64,000 nt of DNA from positions 62,001 through 126,000 of the forward strand of contig NZ_BCNO01000001.1 in the NCBI RefSeq assembly GCF_001514535.1. The letters are read 5' to 3'. The position numbers and the translations under genes were made by a program. Every line of letters begins with the position of its first letter. The first letter of the stretch is position 1. Source of the DNA: Thermodesulfovibrio aggregans (GTDB lineage Bacteria > Nitrospirota > Thermodesulfovibrionia > Thermodesulfovibrionales > Thermodesulfovibrionaceae). Positions 8,813 to 17,198 of this stretch are shown piece after piece. The notes beneath the pieces were generated by a model that was not told where the DNA came from, ran no database searches, and was given only the letters and a program-made list of their open reading frames with translations.

Positions 8813-9947
8813 AAAGATCAGGTGCTTTTTCTTTTCTATTTAGAACAGTTGCTCTGAATCTGCATCCTCCCCTGCATTCCTCAAGAAAGGGACAGTTAAG
8901 CTCTGCACACTCAAGCTCTTTGAGCACTATCTGTTTTTTCCTTTTCCATACATTTTCCAGTCCCTCATCAATGTTTCCTATTGGTTCATCTTCATAAAAA
9001 GAGCAAAAAGCTGCCTGACCTGTAGCAAGCACAGCAAGTAGATGAGTTCCGCATCCAAAGCCTTCTAATCGTGGATGATCTTCTACAGAAAATCCATAAC
9101 TTTGCATGATTTTGTAAGCCTCATCAGGTGATACCCAAAGTTGCTGATGTAGTTTCAGGCTACCTGTTACTGTAAGAGCATCAACCGTCCATTCTCGGAT
9201 TTTCATCGTCTTAATGAGGTTTTCAAGCTCATCAAATTCTGCTACATTGCCTTTATGAATAACTGTTGCAACAGATACCTGAAATCCGTAATCTGCTGCT
9301 TTTTTTATTGCCTCAATTGTTTTATCAAATGTTCCTTTTCCTCTTAAGATTTCATGTCCTTTTTTCATTCCATCGAGACTTATCTGAATTTCTTCTACAT
9401 TCAGTTTTTTCAATATATTGTCATTGAGCAAAACTCCATTAGTAAAGAGAATTTTTCTTATTGGAAGCTCTTTTATAAAATCGTTAATCTTTTCAAATTC
9501 AGGATGCATAAGAGGTTCTCCACCGGTAATTAAAACTCTCAATCCCTGCATCTGTTCAAATTCTTTAAGGATTTTTTGAATTTTTTCAAACCTGAGATTA
9601 TGTACTGTATCTCTATCAACAAAACAGTGTTTACATCTAAGATTACATTGATTTGTAATCTGCAGTTCAAGATATCTTAGTGAAGGAATTGGCGATTGTC
9701 TCAAAAGAGTTTTAATTCTTTTTTGCGGTTCTGTTGTTAATATTCCCTCATTCAGACAGTAGTTTATAAACTCCTTTTCCTCTTTATCTTTGATATTTAA
9801 AGTTTTGCCCTCTTCAATGTTCTGAATTATCTCTAATCCTTTTTCATTGAGACTGTAGAGTTCGTCTGTTTTGATGTTATAAAGTGCTGGAAACTCAATA
9901 AGTTTTATAAAAAAGTTTTCATTAAGATAGTACTCAGCCAATTTCAT
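8778..9947 (-). CDS. Radical SAM/SPASM protein with possible PqqD-like N-terminal domain
   Basis: This protein resembles peptide-modifying radical SAM enzymes. Residues 1-80 look like a small PqqD/RRE-type domain that could bind a peptide. The cluster motif CNLRCKHC follows (cysteines about 101, 105 and 108). A C-terminal SPASM-like region has several cysteines (CSFYEDEPIGNI, CPFLEECRGGC). No precursor peptide gene is visible nearby, so the substrate is unknown; heme- or cofactor-related SPASM enzymes are alternatives. The start at 9947 (MKLAEYY) has a GAAAGG site upstream and overlaps the beta-CASP gene by 14 bases. An ATG at 9986 is possible but has a weaker site. Confidence 0.8.
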   Translation of the reverse strand: MKLAEYYLNENFFIKLIEFPALYNIKTDELYSLNEKGLEIIQNIEEGKTLNIKDKEEKEFINYCLNEGILTTEPQKRIKTLLRQSPIPSLRYLELQITNQCNLRCKHCFVDRDTVHNLRFEKIQKILKEFEQMQGLRVLITGGEPLMHPEFEKINDFIKELPIRKILFTNGVLLNDNILKKLNVEEIQISLDGMKKGHEILRGKGTFDKTIEAIKKAADYGFQVSVATVIHKGNVAEFDELENLIKTMKIREWTVDALTVTGSLKLHQQLWVSPDEAYKIMQSYGFSVEDHPRLEGFGCGTHLLAVLATGQAAFCSFYEDEPIGNIDEGLENVWKRKKQIVLKELECAELNCPFLEECRGGCRFRATVLNRKEKAPDLFKCYQFGRLKP

Positions 9948-11262
9948 AGGTAGAAAGCCTTTCTGGAATCTGGCATTTAAATCCATACTTTTCTTCTATT
10001 GCTCCTTTAAAACTCTCAATGACCTCTGGCTCACCGTGAACGAGAAAGATTTCTGGTTTTGACCTCAATGCTGCAAGCCATTTTAAGAGTTCATCCCTAT
10101 CAGCATGAGCTGAAAAACCTCCTATTGTGTAAATCTTTGCCCTTACAGGAATGAGTCTGCCAAGAATTGAAACTTCTTTCTCTCCATCTACAATTTTTCT
10201 TCCAAGGGTGCCTTTTGCTTGAAATCCTACAAATATGATGCTGCATTCCTCTCTATCAATGTTATGATAGAGATGATATATGACTCTTCCTCCCTGACAC
10301 ATTCCACTGCCTGCAATAATGATTGCATTTGATTTAATTGAATTTAGCTTTTTTGATTCATCTACAGTTTTAACAAAGTGAAGCTTTATGGATGTACGGG
10401 ATGGATTTCTCATTTCTCTGAGTGCTTCATCATCAAAGAGTTCTGGATGGGAAAGATATATTTTTGTGGCTTCCTCTGCAAGAGGGCTGTCAAGATAAAC
10501 ATTTACTGGTTGAAGAAGCCCCTGTCTTACAGCTCTGTTGAGAATATAGAGCAAGTCTTGAGTTCTTCCTACAGCAAAGGCTGGAATTATTACATTTCCC
10601 CCCTTATTAAAGGTATCCTTTATTGCCTGAATGAGTTCTTTAATACTTTCCTCAAGTCCTTTATGAACTCTGTTTCCATAGGTTGACTCTAAAACAAGGT
10701 AGTCTGCTTCTTGAGGAGGTTCAGGGTCTCGCAAAATAGGATAACCGGTTCTTCCGATGTCTCCTGAAAATACAATTTTTTTACCGTTAAAATTCAACTG
10801 AACAGTGGCTGAACCGAGAATATGTCCTGCATCATAAAGTTTTATCTCTATTCCATTGAAATTTAATGTTTTTTGATATGGTAGAGTTTCGATTTGTTTT
10901 AAAACTCTGTATATGTTTTCCTCATCATAAAGTGGCTGTTTGTAGTTTTCATTTTTTTGTACTTTCAATGCGTCAAAAAGCATTATTTCAAGAAGGTCTT
11001 TTGTGGCAGGAGTGGTTATAATTTTGCATCTTAAGCCTTCTTTAACAAGTTTTGGCAGAAGAGCAGAGTGGTCAAGATGGGCATGGGTGAGAATTACAAT
11101 ATTTATTTTTCTTGGATTAAAAGGAAAAGGTTCATAGTTCAGATACTCTTTTTCATCTTCCTGAAAGAGTCCGCAGTCAACGAGGATAGTATCTTTCTCA
11201 TTTTCAATTAGAAAACAGGAACCCGTAACAGTTTTCGTAGCTCCAAAAAAATGAATTTTCAT
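9934..11262 (-). CDS. Metallo-beta-lactamase/beta-CASP RNA-processing exonuclease
   Basis: The 442-residue protein has the metallo-beta-lactamase signature THAHLDHS (H60, H62, D64, H65), which binds two zinc ions. Later motifs FSAHADRDEL and VHGEPE mark the beta-CASP domain found in bacterial and archaeal CPSF-like nucleases. Family members cleave or trim RNA. I chose the start MKIHFFGATK because the family begins there; an upstream in-frame ATG at 11430 would add 56 unrelated residues lying antisense to the cysteine desulfurase. There is no ribosome site; an extended -10 (TGCTATTAT) lies seven bases before the start, suggesting a leaderless mRNA. It is followed in the same operon by a radical SAM gene. 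Confidence 0.9.
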   Translation of the reverse strand: MKIHFFGATKTVTGSCFLIENEKDTILVDCGLFQEDEKEYLNYEPFPFNPRKINIVILTHAHLDHSALLPKLVKEGLRCKIITTPATKDLLEIMLFDALKVQKNENYKQPLYDEENIYRVLKQIETLPYQKTLNFNGIEIKLYDAGHILGSATVQLNFNGKKIVFSGDIGRTGYPILRDPEPPQEADYLVLESTYGNRVHKGLEESIKELIQAIKDTFNKGGNVIIPAFAVGRTQDLLYILNRAVRQGLLQPVNVYLDSPLAEEATKIYLSHPELFDDEALREMRNPSRTSIKLHFVKTVDESKKLNSIKSNAIIIAGSGMCQGGRVIYHLYHNIDREECSIIFVGFQAKGTLGRKIVDGEKEVSILGRLIPVRAKIYTIGGFSAHADRDELLKWLAALRSKPEIFLVHGEPEVIESFKGAIEEKYGFKCQIPERLSTYEIG

Positions 11263-11269
11263 GAAATAA

Positions 11270-11278
11270 ATAATAGCA
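11270..11278 (-). promoter_or_regulatory. Extended -10 promoter for the beta-CASP gene (leaderless)
   Basis: On the - strand TGC is followed directly by TATTAT (11270-11275). The start codon at 11262 lies seven bases downstream, so transcription would begin at or next to the ATG. No clear -35 is seen. Confidence 0.45.
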
Positions 11279-11294
11279 TAAAAGGGATATTTTT

Positions 11295-11303
11295 TGATAA
11301 ATT
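11295..11303 (+). promoter_or_regulatory. Extended -10 promoter for the cysteine desulfurase gene (leaderless)
   Basis: TGA followed by TAAATT (11298-11303) fits the extended -10 pattern. Six bases separate it from ATG 11310 and there is no purine-rich ribosome site between them. It is divergent from the beta-CASP promoter 20 bases away. Confidence 0.45.
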
Positions 11304-11309
11304 TATAGC

Positions 11310-12422
11310 ATGATCTATCTTGACTACAATGCAACAACTCCGTTAGACCCGAGAGTAAAGGAAGAAATAATAAAGAGTTTTGAAGAATTCGGAAATCCCT
11401 CAAGTTCTCATATTGCTGGTAAAAGGGCAAGAGAGATTATTGAGTCTGCAAGAGCAAAAGTAGCAAGGCTCATTGATGCAGAGCCTGAGGAGATAATTTT
11501 TACTTCAGGAGGAACAGAGTCAAACAATCTTGCCATATTTGGAAGGGCTCTTTGTTTCAACTCAGGTCATGTTATTACATCTTCAATTGAGCATCCGTCA
11601 GTTCTAAATCCATGCAGACAGCTGGCACGCATGGGCTATGATGTTACTTTTTTACCTGTAAACAGCAATGGATTTGTTGATCCTGATGATGTTAAAAAGG
11701 CGATTAGAAAAGACACGATTCTTGTTACAATAATGCACTCAAATAACGAAACTGGAGTAATTCAGCCAATTAAGGAGATAGCTGAAATCCTTAAAGAAAG
11801 ACAAATCCCTTTTCATACAGACTGCGCTCAGAGTATAGGAAAAGTAAGGGTTTCTGTTAAAGAAATCCCTGTTACGATGCTTACTTTAGCTGGACATAAG
11901 TTTTATGCACCAAAAGGAATCGGAGCTCTATACATCAGGAAAGATTTTTTCATAAAGCCATTGCTCTTTGGTGCATCCCATGAAAAGGGATTAAGACCAG
12001 GTACAGAAAACACTCCTTATATTGCAGGCTTGGGAAAGTCAGCAGAGATAATTCATGAAGAGTTTGATGAAATAACAGAGCATCTGAATCAGGTAACAGA
12101 GCTTTTGTTAAAAGGACTTCTTGAAATTCCAGATATTAAGCTAAATGGAGCAAAAGCCCCAAGACTTCCAAATACGATAAACATTTCAATAAAAGGTATT
12201 GAAGCTACTGAGTTTGTTAAAAAGCTTTCCGACAGAGTGGCAATCTCAGCAGGTTCAGCCTGCCATGCAGGCATAAGAAAACCAAGTCATGTGTTGCTTT
12301 CAATGGGTGTCTCTTCAGAGGAAGCTCTTTCCTCAATTAGAATAAGTACCGGAAAATTTACCACCTTTGAGGAAGTCAACAGTGCCATTGAAATAATAAA
12401 ACAGCAGCTTAATGTAATTTAG
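11310..12422 (+). CDS. Cysteine desulfurase (NifS/IscS-like)
   Basis: This PLP enzyme takes sulfur from cysteine as a persulfide for Fe-S clusters or tRNA thiolation. It begins with the class V hallmark YLDYNATTPLD. The PLP lysine is K197 in AGHKFYAPKG, and the active-site cysteine is C318 in SAGSACHAG. HSNNETGVIQP near residue 145 is also typical. It is 370 residues, a normal length. There is no iscU, nifU or iscR next to it, so the acceptor is unknown. The gene stands alone upstream of the MFS gene and appears to start without a leader. Confidence 0.93.
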   Translation: MIYLDYNATTPLDPRVKEEIIKSFEEFGNPSSSHIAGKRAREIIESARAKVARLIDAEPEEIIFTSGGTESNNLAIFGRALCFNSGHVITSSIEHPSVLNPCRQLARMGYDVTFLPVNSNGFVDPDDVKKAIRKDTILVTIMHSNNETGVIQPIKEIAEILKERQIPFHTDCAQSIGKVRVSVKEIPVTMLTLAGHKFYAPKGIGALYIRKDFFIKPLLFGASHEKGLRPGTENTPYIAGLGKSAEIIHEEFDEITEHLNQVTELLLKGLLEIPDIKLNGAKAPRLPNTINISIKGIEATEFVKKLSDRVAISAGSACHAGIRKPSHVLLSMGVSSEEALSSIRISTGKFTTFEEVNSAIEIIKQQLNVI

Positions 12423-12501
12423 GCTGCCATCGCTATATGATCTCTTAAGCAGGACGAGTCATATAAAAGGAAACTCTTTTTTCTTTAAACATATTATTCA
12501 A

Positions 12502-12510
12502 TGATATAAT
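12502..12510 (+). promoter_or_regulatory. Extended -10 promoter (TGATATAAT) for the MFS gene (leaderless)
   Basis: TGA then TATAAT (12505-12510), with only five adenines before ATG 12516. The identical nonamer occurs before the HD gene, cysK and the tRNA. In the 93-base gap upstream, TATATGA and TCATATA form a 7-base inverted repeat (about 12435-12466) of unknown role. Confidence 0.55.
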
Positions 12511-12515
12511 AAAAA

Positions 12516-13712
12516 ATGTCCCATCCTTTGAAAATCAAAGAATTCAGGGCATACTGGATAGGTCAGATCATATCTCTCTGTGGAACATGGATGCAGCATA
12601 TAGCACAGAGCTGGCTTGTTTATGTTCTTACAAAATCTGCTTTCTATCTTGGTTTGATTTCCTTTCTTGCTTCATTCCCCACACTTCTTTTTACTTTATT
12701 CGGAGGTGTGGTAGCTGATAGATATCCAAGAAGAAACATTTTAATAGCAACTCAAACTTTTTCAGCTTTACCTGCTGTGGTAGTTGGAGTTTTAATCCAC
12801 TTAAATCTCATAAATATCTGGCACATTGCCATTGCTTCTTTTGTTCTCGGAATAGCTACGGCTTTTGACATGCCAGCAAGGCAGGCTTTTATAACTGAAA
12901 TAGTCTATCAGGACATGATTACTTCAGCTATAGCAATGCAGTCCATCTCTTTTAATATTGCAAGAATTGTAGGACCGATGCTTGCAGGATTTATTGTAAC
13001 CCATTTAAGTTTTCACATGTGTTTTTATTTAAATGCTTTAAGCTTTCTGCCACTTATTTTTATTCTTTTCAGTATTAAATTAAATTTTTCAACTACCTCA
13101 AATCATGTTTCCTTTAAAGAGAGCCTGAAAGAGGGATTTCAGTTCATTCTTAAAAACAGACAAATTCTATATATAATTTGCTCTGTGGGAGTTTTTACAT
13201 TATTTGGACTTTCCTTTATGACAGTGCTACCAATAATAGCTGGAGAAATATTAAAAGTTGAAGCAAAAGGCTTTAGCATGATTGTCTCCTCAGTAGGAGT
13301 TGGTTCTCTTCTTTCAGGTATTTTTATAGCTTTAAAGAGAGATATAAAGGAAAAATTGAATCATATTTTTAGAGCTTCTTTGGTGTTTCCAATTGGACTC
13401 TCTGGAATTGCTTTTTCAGATAATATTTATCTAACAATGTTATTTGCTTTTTTACTCGGTGTTGCCTTTGTTAATTTCTATACTGTCAGCAATAGCTTTA
13501 TTCAACATCAAACAGAGCAAAGACTCAGAGGAAGAGTAATGAGCTTTTTCGCTTTTGTTTTTCTAGGATTTACGCCAATAGGCAATCTTCTTGTCGGAGT
13601 TTTAGTTGAAAAATTTGGTGTTAAGGCAGTACTCGAGATTTACTCATTAATATGTCTTGCAGGAGGGGTACTATTTCTCAAAATTCTACCTTCAGTCAAG
13701 AGGAGACTGTGA
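12516..13712 (+). CDS. Major facilitator superfamily exporter (MFS_3/EntS type)
   Basis: The 398-residue protein has about 12 hydrophobic helices and the MFS loop motif GGVVADRYPRRN between helices 2 and 3. The opening FRAYWIGQIISLCGTWMQ is typical of the transmembrane secretion effector group that includes the enterobactin exporter EntS. No siderophore or drug genes lie nearby, so the substrate is unknown. The start has no ribosome site; TGATATAAT ends five bases upstream, implying a leaderless message. The HD gene follows after 12 bases but has its own -10 box. Confidence 0.85.
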   Translation: MSHPLKIKEFRAYWIGQIISLCGTWMQHIAQSWLVYVLTKSAFYLGLISFLASFPTLLFTLFGGVVADRYPRRNILIATQTFSALPAVVVGVLIHLNLINIWHIAIASFVLGIATAFDMPARQAFITEIVYQDMITSAIAMQSISFNIARIVGPMLAGFIVTHLSFHMCFYLNALSFLPLIFILFSIKLNFSTTSNHVSFKESLKEGFQFILKNRQILYIICSVGVFTLFGLSFMTVLPIIAGEILKVEAKGFSMIVSSVGVGSLLSGIFIALKRDIKEKLNHIFRASLVFPIGLSGIAFSDNIYLTMLFAFLLGVAFVNFYTVSNSFIQHQTEQRLRGRVMSFFAFVFLGFTPIGNLLVGVLVEKFGVKAVLEIYSLICLAGGVLFLKILPSVKRRL

Positions 13713-13718
13713 TATAAT
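13710..13718 (+). promoter_or_regulatory. Extended -10 promoter (TGATATAAT) for the HD gene (leaderless)
   Basis: TGA then TATAAT (13713-13718) overlaps the stop codon of the MFS gene. Six bases separate it from ATG 13725. The only purine-rich stretch (AGGAGA, 13701-13706) is too far upstream to serve as a ribosome site. Confidence 0.5.
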
Positions 13719-13724
13719 TAAAAA

Positions 13725-14279
13725 ATGGAACCTTTGGATGTCATAAAAAAGTACTATGACCCTAAAAGCAGAGCATTTATAATCCTTGTAAATCACTCTA
13801 AGGCGGTTGCAGAAAAAGCCTTAAAAATTGCAGAAAAATTTGATGTTGACCATCGTTTCATTTACGAAGCAGCAATGCTACATGATATTGGAATCTTTAT
13901 GACCAACACACCAAAACTTGACTGCTATGGAAAATTTCCATACATTGCTCATGGATATCTGGGAAGACAGATTCTTGAAAAGGAAGGTTTCCCTTTGCAT
14001 GCACTTGTCTGCGAAAGACACACAGGAGTTGGAATTACGAGGGAAGAGATTATAAATAAAAAACTTCCTCTGCCAGAGCGCGATATGATACCTGTTAGTA
14101 AGGAAGAAAAAATAATTGCTTACGCGGATAAATTTTTCTCAAAAGAGTCCGATGGAACTGTTAGGATAAGAACTATAGAGGAAATAATCCAAGATCTCTC
14201 AAGATACGGTGAAGAAAAAGTAAAGATATTTAAAGAGTGGCTAAAGATATTTGAGGGAGTTGCTTATGCAACTCCCTGA
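13725..14279 (+). CDS. HD-domain phosphohydrolase of unknown substrate
   Basis: The 184-residue protein carries the HD metal-binding motif AAMLHDIGIF near residue 52, with an upstream histidine (NHSKAVAEKAL) and a later conserved H in CERHTGVG. Such proteins are metal-dependent phosphohydrolases acting on nucleotides or RNA, but the subfamily here has no assigned substrate. It probably has its own leaderless promoter. The 3' end overlaps the convergent Rrf2 gene by 16 bases. Confidence 0.8.
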   Translation: MEPLDVIKKYYDPKSRAFIILVNHSKAVAEKALKIAEKFDVDHRFIYEAAMLHDIGIFMTNTPKLDCYGKFPYIAHGYLGRQILEKEGFPLHALVCERHTGVGITREEIINKKLPLPERDMIPVSKEEKIIAYADKFFSKESDGTVRIRTIEEIIQDLSRYGEEKVKIFKEWLKIFEGVAYATP

Positions 14280-14680
14280 GTTAGTAATCCTGAAAAATTA
14301 ATATCTTTTAATGCCTGAATTAACCTCTCTCTTACTTTGAACCATACAGGATGCACCGGACAATGATTTACAAAACCACATGCATTTTTATTAATTACGC
14401 ATCTATTGAGAGCTACAGTTTTTTCCATCGCAACAATCACATCATATAAAGTTATATCTTCTGGTTTCTTTTTAAGGCTCACACCACCACTTACTCCTCT
14501 TTTAAGTTTAAGAAGTCCTGCCTTTTCAAGCTGTTTCAGTATTTTTATAAGAAAACTCTTTGGTATCTGCATATCCCTTGAAATATCCTCCGCCTTTGCA
14601 GTATAGAATTCTCTCCCTGCCAGATATAGAATAGTTCTAATTGCATAGTCTGTTTCTCTTGTAATCTGAAGCCCCTTAAT
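14264..14680 (-). CDS. Rrf2-family Fe-S transcriptional regulator, likely controlling cydAB
   Basis: The protein (about 138 residues) begins with the Rrf2 winged-helix signature ITRETDYAIR and has three cysteines spaced as in NsrR and IscR (CVINKNACGFVNHC), likely ligands of an Fe-S cluster that senses NO, oxygen or iron status. There is no ATG, GTG or TTG near the conserved N-terminus. AAGGAGG lies six bases before an ATT codon (14678-14680) that overlaps the cydB stop as TATTAA. I infer an AUU start coupled to cydB translation. An in-frame ATG at 14779 would add 33 unlikely residues lying inside cydB. Its place as third gene after cydA-cydB suggests it regulates that operon. Confidence 0.8.
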   Translation of the reverse strand: MKGLQITRETDYAIRTILYLAGREFYTAKAEDISRDMQIPKSFLIKILKQLEKAGLLKLKRGVSGGVSLKKKPEDITLYDVIVAMEKTVALNRCVINKNACGFVNHCPVHPVWFKVRERLIQALKDINFSGLLTQGVA

Positions 14681-15698
14681 AGCCTTCCTCCTTAATCTCT
14701 TTTTCCGTAAGTTTATATGTGAATGTTTTATATGCCCATGCTTGATAGAAAAGAACAATTGGAACAAAGATAGCAACAACTATGGTCATTATCTTTAAAG
14801 TATAAGGACTTGATGAAGAGTTAAAGATGGTCAGGCTGTATTTAGGGTCAATGGAAGAGGGAATGAGATTTGGATAAAGCCCAATAATTCCGCTGAATAC
14901 AAGGGTTATGATGAAGAGTGCTGAAGAGATGAAAGCCCTGCCTCTTTTGTTTTTCATGAGATAAAATCCTGTTCCAAGCAAACACAATACAGCCAGTGCA
15001 GGCACTATAAACCAGAATGGAAGTTTTATGAAGTTATCATAGAGATTTGTGAACACCGCAGTCAAAGCTAAAAATAAAACCGCACAGATTGCCTGAAGAT
15101 ACCAGAATTTTTTAGCTGTCCTCACGGATTTTTCAGCGAGAGTCTCAGGAACTCTCAGTGAAACCCACAATCCACCGTGCACTATAAAAGTAAAGAGAAA
15201 CAGCAAACCTACAAGCAAACCATAGGGATTAATAAGGCTGAAAAGTGTTCCATAGTAACCGGCATCATCAAATTTAAGTCCCATGAATATGTTTCCAAAG
15301 GCAACGCCAAAAAGCAAAGCAGGAATGAGACTACCGATAAATATACCCGCATCCCATAACTTTTTCTGTGTCTCTGATGTAGCCTTTGGTCTGAACTCAA
15401 CTGCAACTCCTCTTAATATCAGTGCAAAAAGGATAATTAAAAGGGGCGTATAAAGATAGCTAAACATGTAAGCATAAGTGGTTGGAAAGGCAGCAAAAGT
15501 TGCACCTCCTGCTGTAATGAGCCAGACTTCATTTCCATTCCACACAGGACCAATTGCATGTATTACTGCTTTCCGTTCAATTTCATCCTTTGCAATAAAA
15601 GGATAAAGAATGCCTGCTCCAAAGTCAAATCCATCAAGGGCAAAGTAAACTGCCCAGAGTAATCCCCATAATACAAACCATATAATTTGAAACTCCAT
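14676..15698 (-). CDS. cydB: Cytochrome bd oxidase subunit II
   Basis: CydB is the second membrane subunit of the quinol oxidase bd, which reduces oxygen to water at high affinity. The 340 residues contain about eight to nine transmembrane helices. The N-terminus FVLWGLLWAVYFALDGFDFG is diagnostic for the family. A ribosome site (GAGGAGG) lies within the last codons of cydA and the genes are two bases apart. The 3' end overlaps the Rrf2 regulator. In an otherwise anaerobic gene set the oxidase most likely serves oxygen removal. Confidence 0.96.
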   Translation of the reverse strand: MEFQIIWFVLWGLLWAVYFALDGFDFGAGILYPFIAKDEIERKAVIHAIGPVWNGNEVWLITAGGATFAAFPTTYAYMFSYLYTPLLIILFALILRGVAVEFRPKATSETQKKLWDAGIFIGSLIPALLFGVAFGNIFMGLKFDDAGYYGTLFSLINPYGLLVGLLFLFTFIVHGGLWVSLRVPETLAEKSVRTAKKFWYLQAICAVLFLALTAVFTNLYDNFIKLPFWFIVPALAVLCLLGTGFYLMKNKRGRAFISSALFIITLVFSGIIGLYPNLIPSSIDPKYSLTIFNSSSSPYTLKIMTIVVAIFVPIVLFYQAWAYKTFTYKLTEKEIKEEGY

Positions 15699-15700
15699 GA

Positions 15701-16999
15701 TTACACCTCCTCAGGACCTTTTCTTGCATATTTTGCAAGAAGGTAAATATCAATTAGTCCAAGGGCACCATAAAACAGAGTAAAGCCAATTAGAGATACA
15801 ACAACCTGTGAGGGTTCAACTGCCTTTGATACAGCATCCGCTGTCTTAAGCAATCCGTAAACTATCCATGGCTGTCTTCCTACTTCTGCCACAATCCAGC
15901 CAAGCTGCCCTGCGATATAGGGAAGAGGGATTGACCATAGAAGAATTCTCAGCAAAGTAGTTCTGTTTTCAATGGTTTTAAACTTAACCAGTGCCCACAG
16001 TGCAAGTATTATAAAAAGAAAGCCCAATCCAACCATCAGTCTGAAGCTAAAAAAAGTAAGTGTAACAGGTGGTCTTTCAGAAGGCGGAAACTCTTTTAAA
16101 CCTTTAACTTCCTTCTGACCTGCAAGTATGCTAAGCATAGAAGGAATTCCGATTACCTCAACAGAGTTTTTCTCATTGGCAGGGTCTGGTACAATAATTA
16201 AATACATTGGTGCATCTTTAGTCGTCTCCCACAAAGACTCCATTGCTGCAAGTTTTGTTGGCTGGGTGTGTGCTACTTCCTTTGCATGGAAATCACCAAC
16301 TCCAGCAACAAGTATAGAACTTAAAAGGGCAAAAACTGCTCCAATTTTAAGTGATTTTTTGAAAAATTCAGTCTCATTTTTCTTTAAGAGATGATAGGCT
16401 GAAATACCGAGCACAAAAAATCCTGCAACAACCCATCCTGAAAGCACTGTGTGAGCAAACTTTAAAAGTCCATACGGATTTGTTACAACTGCCCAGAAAT
16501 CAACCATTTCAGCCCGTCCATTGTTGATAACATATCCGACAGGATGTTGCATCCATCCATTGGCAATCAAAATCCATAATGCCGAAAGATTTGTTGCCAG
16601 AGCTACAAGCCAGATAGATAGTGCATGAAGTTTCGGAGAGATTCTGTTCCAGCCGAAAATCCATACACCAAGAAAGGTTGACTCAAGGAAGAATGCTACA
16701 GTTGCTTCAATAGCGAGAGGTGAGCCAAAGATATCTCCCACATAACGGGAGTATTCAGCCCAGTTCATTCCAAACTGAAACTCCATTGTAATACCTGTTA
16801 CAACTCCTAAGGCAAAGTTAATAATAAACAGCCTTCCCCAGAACTTAGCCATCCTCAGGTAATCTCTGTCACCTGTCCTCAAATACTTAGTCTCCATGTA
16901 GGCTATAAGAATTGAAAGTCCTAAAGTCAGAGGAACAAAGATGAAATGGAAGGCTGCGGTTGCCGCAAACTGAATCCTGCTTAATAATACGGTATCCAT
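15701..16999 (-). CDS. cydA: Cytochrome bd oxidase subunit I
   Basis: CydA carries hemes b558, b595 and d and the quinol-binding loop. The N-terminal QFAATAAFHFIFVPLTLG supplies a heme-ligand histidine (H18). Motif GRQPWIVYG near residue 370 is conserved. At about 432 residues it is the short Q-loop form found outside the enterobacteria. A GTG at 17005 is too close to the AGGAGG site; ATG 16999 has seven-base spacing and is preferred. A strong promoter (TTGACA, 17 bases, TAAAAT) lies just upstream. First gene of cydA-cydB-rrf2. Confidence 0.96.
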   Translation of the reverse strand: MDTVLLSRIQFAATAAFHFIFVPLTLGLSILIAYMETKYLRTGDRDYLRMAKFWGRLFIINFALGVVTGITMEFQFGMNWAEYSRYVGDIFGSPLAIEATVAFFLESTFLGVWIFGWNRISPKLHALSIWLVALATNLSALWILIANGWMQHPVGYVINNGRAEMVDFWAVVTNPYGLLKFAHTVLSGWVVAGFFVLGISAYHLLKKNETEFFKKSLKIGAVFALLSSILVAGVGDFHAKEVAHTQPTKLAAMESLWETTKDAPMYLIIVPDPANEKNSVEVIGIPSMLSILAGQKEVKGLKEFPPSERPPVTLTFFSFRLMVGLGFLFIILALWALVKFKTIENRTTLLRILLWSIPLPYIAGQLGWIVAEVGRQPWIVYGLLKTADAVSKAVEPSQVVVSLIGFTLFYGALGLIDIYLLAKYARKGPEEV

Positions 17000-17033
17000 A
17001 ATCACTCCTCCTCAATTTATTAATTGTTGACTA

Positions 17034-17062
17034 ATTTTATCCACTTTTAAAAATTTTGTCAA
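17034..17062 (-). promoter_or_regulatory. Sigma-70-type promoter of the cydAB operon
   Basis: On the - strand TTGACA (17057-17062) is separated by 17 bases from TAAAAT (17034-17039). The predicted start is near 17027, leaving a leader of about 28 bases with a GAGGAGG ribosome site. An Rrf2 operator probably lies around here, but I see no clear palindrome beyond AT-rich sequence. Confidence 0.75.
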
Positions 17063-17182
17063 GTATTGAAGTGACTGATGAAAAATGCTGCTTCGAGCGA
17101 TTTTATGGATTTTGGATAAGAGTTCCAGAAAAGTGAAATGGCATAAACGGATTTTTTCAGGTAGAAATCGGTATTTTGATTT

Positions 17183-17191
17183 TGATATAAT
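17183..17191 (+). promoter_or_regulatory. Extended -10 promoter (TGATATAAT) of tRNA-Arg
   Basis: TGA then TATAAT (17186-17191) ends seven bases before the first base of the mature tRNA at 17199. Transcription would therefore begin at or within a base or two of the mature 5' end. It is the same nonamer as upstream of several protein genes. Confidence 0.6.
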
Positions 17192-17198
17192 CTTTTTA

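Noticed and set aside
11263-11430. N-terminal extension of the beta-CASP protein
   Set aside because: It would be antisense to the cysteine desulfurase start, is unrelated to the family, and the family start MKIHFFGATK is downstream.
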